In this document: piece by piece, positions 7,138-15,628 of the stretch | How the letters are laid out: every line of letters begins with the position of its first letter | Numbering within the stretch: position 1 is the first letter of the stretch | Assembly (NCBI GenBank): GCA_031255755.1 | Contig: JAIRRX010000007.1 | Span: 1-39,682, forward strand | Direction: 5' to 3' | From: Prevotellaceae bacterium | GTDB lineage: Bacteria > Bacteroidota > Bacteroidia > Bacteroidales > UBA932 | DNA: 39,682 nucleotides | The notes under the pieces: generated by a model | What the model saw: only the letters and a program-made list of their open reading frames with translations | The model's database searches: none | Told to the model about the DNA's origin: nothing | Position numbers and translations under genes: made by a program

Positions 7138-7168
7138 AATGCCAAATATTTTTATTTTGGCATTTTTT
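7138..7168 (+). terminator. Terminator of rplS-tRNA-Arg
   Basis: AATGCCAAA (7138-7146) pairs with TTTGGCATT (7156-7164), loop about 9 bases, followed by a run of T. Confidence 0.8.
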
Positions 7169-7316
7169 ATATGAGAAATTTTTTCATCAATCAAAATCAT
7201 GTTTCAGTAAGTTTGGATATTAAGTTCTGTTTATGATAACTATATTTATTGCTCAATTATTACAATATTAATTACAAAAATATCACATCAAAAACCGTTT
7301 ACTCAAAAATCATTAT

Positions 7317-7324
7317 TACCTTTG
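7317..7324 (+). promoter_or_regulatory. -7 box of the DUF4139 gene
   Basis: TACCTTTG, 23 bases before the ATG at 7348. This places the true start downstream of the longest open frame, which begins at 7249. Confidence 0.6.
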
Positions 7325-7347
7325 TCAAAATAATTAAATTTAATATT

Positions 7348-8958
7348 ATGACAATGACAAAAAAACTCATCACTGCATTATTACTCATGTTATTTGCAAC
7401 ACTGGGATTTTCCGATGAAACAAAAACAATAAAAGCAGTCTTAAAAGATGTTACCGTATTTTTCCGCGGTGCGGAACTTACTCACACAGCGTCAGCCGAA
7501 CTTACAAAAGGCGAAAACGAAATCATTATTGAAAACATAAGCCCTGTTATAAATAGTAACAGTTTGCAGATAAAAATAAGTAATGGCGTTATTGTTTCGT
7601 CATTCGAATATTCGATAGACTATTTAACAGATAAACTGCAAAATACGGTAACACAGAAAATTAAGGATTCGATAGATTTTTATAATGATAATTTAATTAC
7701 AATAACAACGGAAACAAGAATTAACAACGACATGCTCGCCTTTTTAAAACAAGGCGTTACGCATAATATAACAGTTGCCGAAAAATCATTGGCAGTGGAG
7801 GAATTGAATAAAAATATAGATGTTTTTCAAAAAAAAGCGCTTGAATATACAACTGCCATAGCAAAATTGGAAAAGGAAAAAGCGGTTATTGGAGAAAAAA
7901 TTAATCGCTTGAAAAACCAACTTGCACAGGAAGAAATCAAACATGGAAAAAATTCGGGAATATTGAAACTGAAGCTTTCATCTCCGCTTGCCGTAAAAGC
8001 GCAGTTAACAATAAAATATTTCACTGCATCTGCAAAATGGACGCCTTTTTACGACATAAACATTACTTCGCCTGAAATGCCTATAAACCTGATAACAAAA
8101 TCAAAAGTACAGCAAACCACAGGAATAGACTGGAACAAAGTAAAAATTAGCCTTTCTACAGGCATTCCAAACAGCGGAAGAATTGCTCCAATATTTACCG
8201 CATGGTTTTTACGAGAAAAGGATGCACAACAAAAACGACAGGATGATTTTGAAATGGCACAAAACAGTATTTCGTATGCAACTATCAAAGAATCCGCTAA
8301 ACAGGAAGAATCAATGGGAGATTATGTTGTATATGAGGAAAACCAACTGAACAGAATTTTTTCGATTGATATTCCTTACACTGTAAAAAGCGATGGCAAA
8401 GAACAGGTTATTGAACTTGAAAAACAAATAATAACCGGCGCCGAGTATCAATATTACTGCGCTCCGAAACTTGATAACGAAACATATCTGATTGCCGAAA
8501 TCTCCGGATGGGAAAAACTGAATTTAATGACGGGGCAGGCAAACATTACCTACGATGGAACCTATCTCGGACAAACAACAATTGATGCGGCATCTACAAA
8601 TAAAAAAATAACATTGACACTCGGCAACGACAGGCGAATATCTGTAAAACGCGAAAAAATGCAGGATTTCAGCAGTGTAAAATTTTTAAGTACGGATACA
8701 AAAGTAATATTGACATATAAGATTACCGTTCGCAATAATCAGAACAAAGATGTTACAATGATTTTAAAAGATCAGTATCCTATATCAACAAACAAAAACA
8801 TTAATGTTGAATTGCTCGAACAAACAACAAAACCGACAACCAATCGCAAAGATATTGGAGTGATAACATGGGAAGAAAATCTTAAAGCAGGCGAAACAAA
8901 AGAATATTTTATAAGTTATAGTGCAAAATATCCCAAAGACATGATATTGAATTTATAA
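7348..8958 (+). CDS. DUF4140/DUF4139 domain protein (mucoidy inhibitor MuiA-like)
   Basis: An exported protein of 536 aa with a signal peptide (MTMTKKLITALLLMLFATLG). An N-terminal DUF4140-type beta domain is recognisable from VTVFFRGAELTHTASAELTKG and NEIIIENISPVINSNSLQI. A coiled-coil-like helical segment follows (ALEYTTAIAKLEKEKAVIGE). The C-terminal DUF4139 beta-rich part includes IDWNKVKISLSTGIPN, YKITVRNNQNKDVTMILKDQ and GVITWEENLKAGETKEYFIS near the end. The biochemical role is unknown; the MuiA name comes from a distant family link to mucoidy. The start at 7348 is preferred over the in-frame codon at 7249 because the promoter box TACCTTTG lies between them and the signal peptide begins here. 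Confidence 0.85.
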   Translation: MTMTKKLITALLLMLFATLGFSDETKTIKAVLKDVTVFFRGAELTHTASAELTKGENEIIIENISPVINSNSLQIKISNGVIVSSFEYSIDYLTDKLQNTVTQKIKDSIDFYNDNLITITTETRINNDMLAFLKQGVTHNITVAEKSLAVEELNKNIDVFQKKALEYTTAIAKLEKEKAVIGEKINRLKNQLAQEEIKHGKNSGILKLKLSSPLAVKAQLTIKYFTASAKWTPFYDINITSPEMPINLITKSKVQQTTGIDWNKVKISLSTGIPNSGRIAPIFTAWFLREKDAQQKRQDDFEMAQNSISYATIKESAKQEESMGDYVVYEENQLNRIFSIDIPYTVKSDGKEQVIELEKQIITGAEYQYYCAPKLDNETYLIAEISGWEKLNLMTGQANITYDGTYLGQTTIDAASTNKKITLTLGNDRRISVKREKMQDFSSVKFLSTDTKVILTYKITVRNNQNKDVTMILKDQYPISTNKNINVELLEQTTKPTTNRKDIGVITWEENLKAGETKEYFISYSAKYPKDMILNL

Positions 8959-8977
8959 TAAAAGATTTATGTAATAC

Positions 8978-9016
8978 AAAAACCGCCTTCGCAGAATGTT
9001 GCGAAAGCGGTTTTTT
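8978..9016. terminator. Strong bidirectional terminator
   Basis: AAAACCGC-c-TTCGCA pairs with TGCGAA-a-GCGGTTTT across a 6-base loop, with A-runs before and T-runs after. It lies between the convergent DUF4139 gene and beta-barrel gene and can serve both. Confidence 0.85.
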
Positions 9017-9102
9017 GTTTGCTGTGTTCAGTGCGTACAAAACGCCGTTTACCGAAACAAAACAATAAATCTTTTTTGATTTTATGTTTGGTTATATATT
9101 TT

Positions 9103-9747
9103 TTAGAAATTGTAACCTACCGTAAATGCCCAGTTTGTATTTTTTGCTGTTATGTCGCTTTCATTAGAAATATTTATCAAGCCGGGTTCGTAACCTATGC
9201 CTAAATATATTTTATCAAATGTTGCGCCTACACCTAACCTTATTCCTGCATCAATACGGATGTATCCATCATCGCCAAAAGTGTTTTCGGAAATTTTGTT
9301 ATTGCCTAAATTCATTCTTGTTTTACCGCCGATTCCATACGATAGATACAGTCCTGCAAATGGCTGTATTATAATATTATTAGCAACGGCAAAATGATAA
9401 TTAAGCAATACCGGAATCTGTAAATACATCGCAGTTGAATTGAGTGTTATATCTATATCCTCTGAGGCTAAAGAATACTTAAATCCTTTCTGTGAAAAGT
9501 AAAAACCTGTTTCAAGATACAGTGGCGTAGTGGGAATAAGTAAACGCTGATACGAAAATCCTGCATGAAAACTTGCCTTTGAATCAGTTTCAATGTTTAT
9601 GGACATGCCGTATGCACTCTCGGATAGCGTAACATGTGATAAATTCAAACCTGCACGAATTCCGAAAATATCTTTCTTTAATTCCTGTGCCGAAGCTATT
9701 GCAGATATTACAAAAAGACCAATAATGGTCAAAACAATTTTTCTCAT
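9103..9747 (-). CDS. Outer-membrane beta-barrel protein (porin-like, OMP_b-brl type)
   Basis: A 214-aa exported protein. The signal peptide is MRKIVLTIIGLFVISAIASA, cut before QELKKD. The rest alternates hydrophobic and polar residues in about eight strands, starting FGIRAGLNLSHV and ending NWAFTVGYNF with a C-terminal Phe, the usual barrel-assembly signal. Such small Bacteroidetes barrels have no assigned substrate. An in-frame TTG at 9771 would add eight residues before the signal peptide, so the ATG at 9747 is used. A -7 box TAAATTTG lies at 9796-9789. Confidence 0.85.
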   Translation of the reverse strand: MRKIVLTIIGLFVISAIASAQELKKDIFGIRAGLNLSHVTLSESAYGMSINIETDSKASFHAGFSYQRLLIPTTPLYLETGFYFSQKGFKYSLASEDIDITLNSTAMYLQIPVLLNYHFAVANNIIIQPFAGLYLSYGIGGKTRMNLGNNKISENTFGDDGYIRIDAGIRLGVGATFDKIYLGIGYEPGLINISNESDITAKNTNWAFTVGYNF

Positions 9748-9788
9748 ATTTTTAATTTTAAAATTTAACAAATGATTTATTTATTCGG

Positions 9789-9796
9789 CAAATTTA
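9789..9796 (-). promoter_or_regulatory. -7 box of the beta-barrel gene
   Basis: TAAATTTG on the minus strand, 41 bases before the ATG at 9747. No good -33. Confidence 0.45.
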
Positions 9797-9956
9797 TATC
9801 AAAAATTCCAAATAAAAACATATTTTAATAAAAAAATCGCAAAATCCATCAGCCAATCAAATAAAAGCAAGAACGTTATAACTGTTGTCAAGTAAATGTA
9901 ATATAATATTAAAATTATTGTAAACAAACCGTAATTCTTATGTAACATATCGGCTC

Positions 9957-9964
9957 TACTTTTG
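9957..9964 (+). promoter_or_regulatory. -7 box of the TonB-receptor operon
   Basis: TACTTTTG, 21 bases before the ATG at 9986. No -33 match at the expected distance, which may mean an activator is needed. Confidence 0.55.
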
Positions 9965-9985
9965 CGAAAAAATTAAAAACTAAAA

Positions 9986-12823
9986 ATGCAAAAATTTACG
10001 ACAAGATTATTAATATTTTTTCTGATTTTTTATTCAGGTGATTTATTCCTTTTCGCAAGTGATATTCCTAAAAAAATAACAGGTTATGTGAAAGATGCTC
10101 AAACTTCGGAAGCAATTACAGGCGCAACCGTTTCTGTTAAAGAAACCGACAAAAATACCATAACCGATACGCTGGGATATTACAGCATAAATAATTTGGA
10201 AAACGGGAAATATACTTTAATATTCAGTTATATGTCGTACAAAACCGTTGAAATGGAATGTGATTTGCAAGGCGATACAACAAATTTCAATATTTTAATG
10301 GAATACGATATACAGTCAATAAGTCAATCAACCGTAAAAGGACGAATGCGCAGTAATACCGAAAGCAGTATGATTTCTACAATAAAAACCAATTCTCAAG
10401 TAATCAGCGGCATATCATCTGCGCAAATATCAAAAAGTTCGGACAAAACTGCATCAGAAGTAGTGCGCCGAATACCCGGAATAACTGTTATTGATGAAAG
10501 ATTTATAATTGTGCGTGGACTTTCGCAACGATACAACAATGTTTGGCTTAACGGACTGTCAATACCCGGAACCGAAACCGACAGTCGGGCTTTTCCTTTC
10601 GATTTGATTCCAAGCAGCCAGATAGATAATTTACTTATTTATAAATCGCCATCGCCTGAAATACCCGGCGATTTTTCGGGCGGTTTTGTAAAAATTACAT
10701 CCAAAGGAGCGCCTAACGCAAACACTGTGGAAATAAGTTACAGTTCAGGATTTAATATTAATACACAGTTTAGAGATGTTCATATTAATCCCGGAAGCAG
10801 TACCGATTTTATGGGTTTTGACCTGAACAAACGAACGTTATCAAAAAATTTTCCAAAGCATTTGGACGCAATAGTTGATAATTCACAAATTACCGAATTA
10901 ACAAAAACAGGTTTTAATAACGATTGGCGCATAAAAAGTATTAAACCGCTGCCAGACCAGCGGCTGTCGCTTATGTTTACTCGCCGCATACAAATCAAAA
11001 ACGGTAAGTCATTAGGAAATATTACCGCTTTCACTTACAGCAATACGTTCAAAGCAGTAAAAGAAATGAAAAATGCCAGATACGGAATATATTCCGGCGC
11101 AGCAGACAAATCAATTATTCTTGATGACTATATTGACAATCAGTTTTCAAATGATGCACGTATCGGTTTGATGCATAACTGGTCATTCGCAATAAATCAG
11201 TATAATACCGTTGAATTTAAAAATCTGTTGAACGTTCTCGGAAATAATCGCTTAACCGAGCGTACAGGCGTCAAAGACATGAGCAGCATGTATTATCGCG
11301 AGCAAACCGAAATGCGATATTCTTCTCGCTTGACATACAGCGGTCAATTTTCCGGAAATCACAACTTGTCGGCAAACCAAACTCTGACATGGGACATCGG
11401 ATATTCCTATGCAAATAAAAACGAACCGGACAGACGCATTGTCAGCAATCAGGCTGGAATAGGAAGTCCCGAAGATATTCCTTCGGTTATAACAATAAAT
11501 GATAACATAAGCCGTTTCTTTCAGGATTTGTACGACCATAATGTTTCTGCTGCCGTAAATTATAAAAAAACATTTGAAAACATATCATTTGCTCCAACTT
11601 TAAAAACCGGAATTTACGGAGAATACAGCGACAGAAACTATTCTGCCCGTGAATTTATATATCGCTACGACAATTTAAGTTACGAAGAAAAACAGACATA
11701 TCTGAAATTGCCTTTTCAGGAAATGATGAAAAGCGAATATCTTGGAGCAGATAAAGTATATATTGATGAAATTACACGAAAAACAAACAATTATACAGCC
11801 AATGTTTGGCTTGGCGCTGCATATTTTGCTCTTGAAATTCCAATTAACAAACTGAATATTTATTCGGGAGTTCGACTTGAAAGCCGTCATGCCGAATTTA
11901 CCCGCGACCGCTCGGATGCTGCCGATATAATCTTAATTACGCACAAAACCGTTAAAGATATATATTTACTTCCATCTGTCAACATGACATATAAATTTAC
12001 CGAAAAACATCAGTTAAGAGCCGCATACGGACGCTCTATAAATCGTCCGGAACTGCGCGAACTTTCGCCTGCTGTTTATTTTGATTTCGATTTGTTCAAT
12101 GAAATCGGCGGAAACGAAAACCTTAAAACAGCAATTATTGATAATTTCGACTTGCGATATGAATTTTATCCTAATTTCGGTGAAACGGTAAGTTTGGGAG
12201 TATTTTACAAACATTTCAGAAATCCTATCGAATGGAATTTTATTGATATGGGAGGTTCGCTTCGCTATAATTACGAAAATGCCGACAAAGCCGAAAGTTG
12301 GGGAATAGAGATGGATATACGCAAGAAATTGGATTTTATCAAATTGCCTGATTTTTCACTGATTTTGAATCTGGCTTTGATAAAAAGCAAAGTTCATTTC
12401 AAGCAGGGAGAAATAGTATCGGAGCCTGACCGTGAAATGCAGGGACAATCTCCTTACGTAATAAATGCAGGCTTATATTATCAATCCGAAAAAGCGGGTA
12501 TAAGTCTTTCGCTGCTTTACAATCTTATTGGAAAAAGAATTATAGGTCTGGGCAAATCAAACAGTTCCGACAAAAATTCCAATTCGTTAATTCCTAATTC
12601 ATACGAAATGCCGCGCAATATTCTTGATTTTACAATAAGCAAAAACATAGGGAAAAAAGTGGAAATACGCTGTTCCGTAAAAGATATTTTATCCGAAGAT
12701 GTGATATTCAAACAATTTCCCGTATTTGAAAAAAACGGCAGATATAACAAACGAGAGCAGATAATTCGGCAATACAATCCGGGACAGTCGGTTTCGTTAA
12801 GTATATCGCTAAAAATAAATTAA
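9986..12823 (+). CDS. TonB-dependent outer-membrane receptor
   Basis: A 945-aa receptor for active uptake of a ligand across the outer membrane. The order is: signal peptide (about 1-25); a carboxypeptidase-regulatory-like beta domain (about 30-110, KKITGYVKDAQTSEAITGAT); a plug (about 130-240) with TASEVVRRIPGITVIDE and FIIVRGLSQRYNNVWLNG; and a 22-strand barrel with GYSYANKNEPDRR, RAAYGRSINRPELRELSPA and a terminal SLSISLKIN. No SusD-type gene accompanies it. The partner is the lipoprotein 27 bases downstream in the same operon. The ligand cannot be read from sequence; phosphate-related or other small ligands have been suggested for similar pairs, but this is uncertain. Confidence 0.93.
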   Translation: MQKFTTRLLIFFLIFYSGDLFLFASDIPKKITGYVKDAQTSEAITGATVSVKETDKNTITDTLGYYSINNLENGKYTLIFSYMSYKTVEMECDLQGDTTNFNILMEYDIQSISQSTVKGRMRSNTESSMISTIKTNSQVISGISSAQISKSSDKTASEVVRRIPGITVIDERFIIVRGLSQRYNNVWLNGLSIPGTETDSRAFPFDLIPSSQIDNLLIYKSPSPEIPGDFSGGFVKITSKGAPNANTVEISYSSGFNINTQFRDVHINPGSSTDFMGFDLNKRTLSKNFPKHLDAIVDNSQITELTKTGFNNDWRIKSIKPLPDQRLSLMFTRRIQIKNGKSLGNITAFTYSNTFKAVKEMKNARYGIYSGAADKSIILDDYIDNQFSNDARIGLMHNWSFAINQYNTVEFKNLLNVLGNNRLTERTGVKDMSSMYYREQTEMRYSSRLTYSGQFSGNHNLSANQTLTWDIGYSYANKNEPDRRIVSNQAGIGSPEDIPSVITINDNISRFFQDLYDHNVSAAVNYKKTFENISFAPTLKTGIYGEYSDRNYSAREFIYRYDNLSYEEKQTYLKLPFQEMMKSEYLGADKVYIDEITRKTNNYTANVWLGAAYFALEIPINKLNIYSGVRLESRHAEFTRDRSDAADIILITHKTVKDIYLLPSVNMTYKFTEKHQLRAAYGRSINRPELRELSPAVYFDFDLFNEIGGNENLKTAIIDNFDLRYEFYPNFGETVSLGVFYKHFRNPIEWNFIDMGGSLRYNYENADKAESWGIEMDIRKKLDFIKLPDFSLILNLALIKSKVHFKQGEIVSEPDREMQGQSPYVINAGLYYQSEKAGISLSLLYNLIGKRIIGLGKSNSSDKNSNSLIPNSYEMPRNILDFTISKNIGKKVEIRCSVKDILSEDVIFKQFPVFEKNGRYNKREQIIRQYNPGQSVSLSISLKIN

Positions 12824-12850
12824 CATTTTAATAACTAAAAAATAATAAAG

Positions 12851-14296
12851 ATGAAAAAAATGAAATTAACAAGCATTATGCTTTTATGCGTTGCACTGTT
12901 CAGCGCAAGTTGCGGAAGCGACAATAACGATTCTGTCCTTCCTCCTTCAGGCGAAACGCTCGACCTTGGAGATGGCTCTACTGCATTTGAAATTAAAACA
13001 AACACAACTCTCAAATATCCCAATACCTATAATTTGAAAGGTTTTGTGTATGTCATTGACGGAGTAACTCTGACCATTGAACCGGGTGTAACTGTCAAAG
13101 GAGATAAATCTTCGAAAGGAACTTTGATTATTGAACGTGGAGGAAAAATTATGGCTCAGGGAACAAAAGAACGTCCTGTTGTTTTCACGTCTGCTCAGTT
13201 GCCCGGTTTGCGCAAGCCCGGCGACTGGGGCGGTCTTATCCTTTTAGGGAAAGCGCCTAATAATGCAGGCGAACAGACAATTGAAGGCGGAGTACGTTCA
13301 AAACACGGCGGTAATATTCCGAACGACAATTCGGGAGTATTGAGTTACGTGCGCGTTGAATTTGCAGGAATAGAGTATTCTACCGACAATGAAATCAACG
13401 GTATTACATTTGGTTCGGTAGGTTCCGGTACAAAATTGGATCATATTCAGGTTTCGCACAGCGGCGATGATTCGTTTGAATGGTTTGGCGGCACGGTGAA
13501 TGCAAAATATCTGGTTGCATTTCGTGGCTGGGATGATGATTTTGATACGGACAACGGATTTAGCGGCAAAGTACAGTTTGCTCTTGCAGTGCGCGACCCG
13601 AAAGTGGCAGATAAATCAGCATCTAACGGTTTTGAATCCGACAATGATGCAAACGGTTCATCTTCAGAACCGTATTCAAGCGCTGTATTTGCCAATGTAA
13701 GTCTGTTTGGTCCTGTTTCAAATCCATCTGCATACAGCAACAGTCAGGTTACGGATGGAAGCGCTGTTGATGCTCGCTTTCAAGCCGGTCTTCATTTGCG
13801 CCGCAACACGCAGTTAAACATATTCAATTCGCTTATCGCCGCATTTCCTGTCGGTTTGATTATCGAAAACGACAAAGGTTCTACCACTCAAACATGGGCT
13901 GAAGAAGGTAAACTAAATGTTACCAACTGTATAATCGCAGGCTCTGTACAAAACTTTCAGGACAGACAATATTGGACAGGAGGCACTCAATTCGATCCGG
14001 CTGCAGAGGCAGGCGCATTTGTTCAAAGTTATTTTAACCGTACGGATGGCGGAAACCGAACGTTCGCTGCCATTACAGATTTAAAGCTATCTGGTAATCC
14101 GTTAACTGTTACAAATCCTGTCGTTTTCCCAAATTCCGACAGTCCGTTAATTTCAGGATACGACTGGACAAATGCCAAGGTAGCATCGGGATTTGATAAA
14201 GTTAACTATATTGGTGCATTCAGTCCTTCCGAAACCGCATCCAATAATTGGACTTCGGGCTGGTGTAATTTTGACCCGCAAAATACGACGTATTAA
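12851..14296 (+). CDS. Surface lipoprotein, probable beta-helix, partner of the TonB receptor
   Basis: A 481-aa lipoprotein. The signal peptide ends SASC with Cys21 as lipidation site, followed by GSDNNDS, a linker rich in D and N. The body is repetitive beta structure, likely a right-handed helix: VIDGVTLTIEPGVTVKG, then GTLIIERGGKIMAQGTKERP, GDWGGLILLGKAP, VLSYVRVEFAGIEYSTDNEI, HIQVSHSGDDSFEWFGGTVN and GFESDNDANGSS. The Asp-rich turns could bind calcium. It belongs to a widespread but uncharacterised Bacteroidetes family. The 27-base gap to the receptor indicates one operon. By analogy with SusC/SusD pairs it may capture the ligand at the cell surface; that is inference. Confidence 0.75.
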   Translation: MKKMKLTSIMLLCVALFSASCGSDNNDSVLPPSGETLDLGDGSTAFEIKTNTTLKYPNTYNLKGFVYVIDGVTLTIEPGVTVKGDKSSKGTLIIERGGKIMAQGTKERPVVFTSAQLPGLRKPGDWGGLILLGKAPNNAGEQTIEGGVRSKHGGNIPNDNSGVLSYVRVEFAGIEYSTDNEINGITFGSVGSGTKLDHIQVSHSGDDSFEWFGGTVNAKYLVAFRGWDDDFDTDNGFSGKVQFALAVRDPKVADKSASNGFESDNDANGSSSEPYSSAVFANVSLFGPVSNPSAYSNSQVTDGSAVDARFQAGLHLRRNTQLNIFNSLIAAFPVGLIIENDKGSTTQTWAEEGKLNVTNCIIAGSVQNFQDRQYWTGGTQFDPAAEAGAFVQSYFNRTDGGNRTFAAITDLKLSGNPLTVTNPVVFPNSDSPLISGYDWTNAKVASGFDKVNYIGAFSPSETASNNWTSGWCNFDPQNTTY

Positions 14297-14345
14297 ATAT
14301 AATTCAAATCATATATCAAATACATTCCGTCAAAAAAGAACGGAG

Positions 14346-14381
14346 AACAGAGGAAACAGATACAAAGTTGTTTCTTCTGTT
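14346..14381 (+). terminator. Hairpin terminator of the TonB-receptor operon
   Basis: AACAGAGGAAACA (14346-14358) pairs with TGTTTCTTCTGTT (14369-14381), 13 bp with one G-T pair, loop 10 bases, followed by TTGTTATG. It lies 50 bases after the lipoprotein stop. Confidence 0.6.
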
Positions 14382-14482
14382 TTGTTATGTGTCAATGAGG
14401 TTGGTTTTTTGCTTTCTCCCTTTCAATGCTGTTATTTGTTTATTGTATTTTTCACAGGACGCAGCCGAAGCCAATACATAGT

Positions 14483-14561
14483 CGTCATTCGCTACGCTCA
14501 CTTCTCGCAATGACGGGTTGTTGCTGTGTTCCGCTTCGCAATGACGTATTACATTATAAAT
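14483..14561. repeat. Dispersed palindromic repeat, copy A (composite)
   Basis: The 33-base unit at 14483-14515 runs from cgtcattcgctacgctc to tctcgcaatgacg. Its ends are inverted repeats (cgtcatt / aatgacg). A second partial palindrome end, cgcttcgcaatgacg, follows at 14532-14546, then tacattataaat at 14550-14561. Copy B at 17729-17778 shares 31 of 33 bases and the same 12-base tail. It is similar in type to REP-like elements built on 'gtcattgcgag'. Confidence 0.8.
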
Positions 14562-14721
14562 TACTTTCAAAAGTTGACTATTCATTTGTCGTTAGCGTAC
14601 TTTGTAGTGGAGAATACGGAATCATGTTGACAATATTCGATTTTTTATAATTTTATCATTCTGTTTTGCCTTTCGCATGTCTGTCTTCATAATTATTTAT
14701 AACAGAAATATAAATTTTGAT

Positions 14722-14729
14722 TAATTTTG
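14722..14729 (+). promoter_or_regulatory. -7 box of mazG
   Basis: TAATTTTG, 30 bases before the ATG at 14760. A TTG start at 14727 falls inside this box and is rejected. Confidence 0.5.
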
Positions 14730-14759
14730 CGGAATAACAATCAGTATAAAAATCAGAAA

Positions 14760-15548
14760 ATGGTAAATGATAAACGACTTGCAGCATTTGCAAAACTTTT
14801 GGATATTATGGACGAACTGCGTGAAAAATGTCCGTGGGATAGAAAACAGACTTTTGAAAGCCTGCGCAGCAATACGGTAGAAGAAACATACGAACTTGTT
14901 GACGCTATCATAAAAAATGATTTGAACGAAATTCGCAAAGAGTTGGGCGATTTGCTTCTGCACATTGTTTTTTATGCCAAAATAGGCAGCGAAACGGGGA
15001 AATTTGATATTACGGATGTAATTAACGGTATTTGCGAAAAGCTTGTTTACAGACATCCTCATGTTTTCGGAAATACGGATGTAAACGATGACCCAAATGA
15101 AGTTATTAAAAATTGGGAACAACTTAAATTAAAGGAAAAAGATGGAAATAAAACAGTTCTTTCGGGAGTTCCTGCTGCTTTACCTGCGCTGATAAAAGCA
15201 AACAGAATACAGGAAAAAGCAAGCGCAGCAGGTTTTGACTGGGATAACAGAAGTCAGGTATGGGAAAAGGTCGTAGAAGAATGTAACGAGATTTGTGAAG
15301 AAATAGAAAGCAAAAATTACAAACGACTTGAACAGGAATTTGGAGATTTGATATTTGCGATTGTTAATGCCGCCAGACTGTATGAAATTGACCCTGAAAC
15401 CGCATTGGAACGTACAAACAGAAAATTTATGCATAGATTTGAATATCTCGAACAGAAAACAATAAAACAGGGACGCATGCTTAAAACAATGACGCTTGAC
15501 GAAATGAACGAAATATGGGAAGAAGCCAAAAAGTTTGACGAAATTTAA
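14760..15548 (+). CDS. mazG: Nucleoside triphosphate pyrophosphohydrolase MazG
   Basis: A 262-aa protein, the usual length for two-domain MazG. It hydrolyses (d)NTPs to NMP and pyrophosphate and clears non-canonical or damaged nucleotides in the cytoplasm. Both MazG domains keep their metal-binding acids: first EETYE (41-45) with KELGD (60-64), second EECNE (173-177) with EQEFGD (191-196). The first domain starts with the typical LREKCPWDRKQT (20-31), and KLVYRHPHVFG (94-104) is the familiar linker motif. uvrB follows after 80 bases in the same direction, so the two may share a transcript. Both serve genome maintenance. Confidence 0.95.
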   Translation: MVNDKRLAAFAKLLDIMDELREKCPWDRKQTFESLRSNTVEETYELVDAIIKNDLNEIRKELGDLLLHIVFYAKIGSETGKFDITDVINGICEKLVYRHPHVFGNTDVNDDPNEVIKNWEQLKLKEKDGNKTVLSGVPAALPALIKANRIQEKASAAGFDWDNRSQVWEKVVEECNEICEEIESKNYKRLEQEFGDLIFAIVNAARLYEIDPETALERTNRKFMHRFEYLEQKTIKQGRMLKTMTLDEMNEIWEEAKKFDEI

Positions 15549-15628
15549 TTGGAGATTGCAAAACATGTCAGGTTTCTGCCGAAATGTTTATATAAAAATT
15601 TTTAGAAACTATATTATAATAAGTATAA

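Larger units (their letters stand above)
14297..14759. other. Intergenic region, 463 bases
   Basis: Contains the terminator hairpin at 14346-14381, a composite palindromic repeat at 14483-14561 and the mazG -7 box at 14722-14729. Short frames across it have no family resemblance. Confidence 0.6.
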
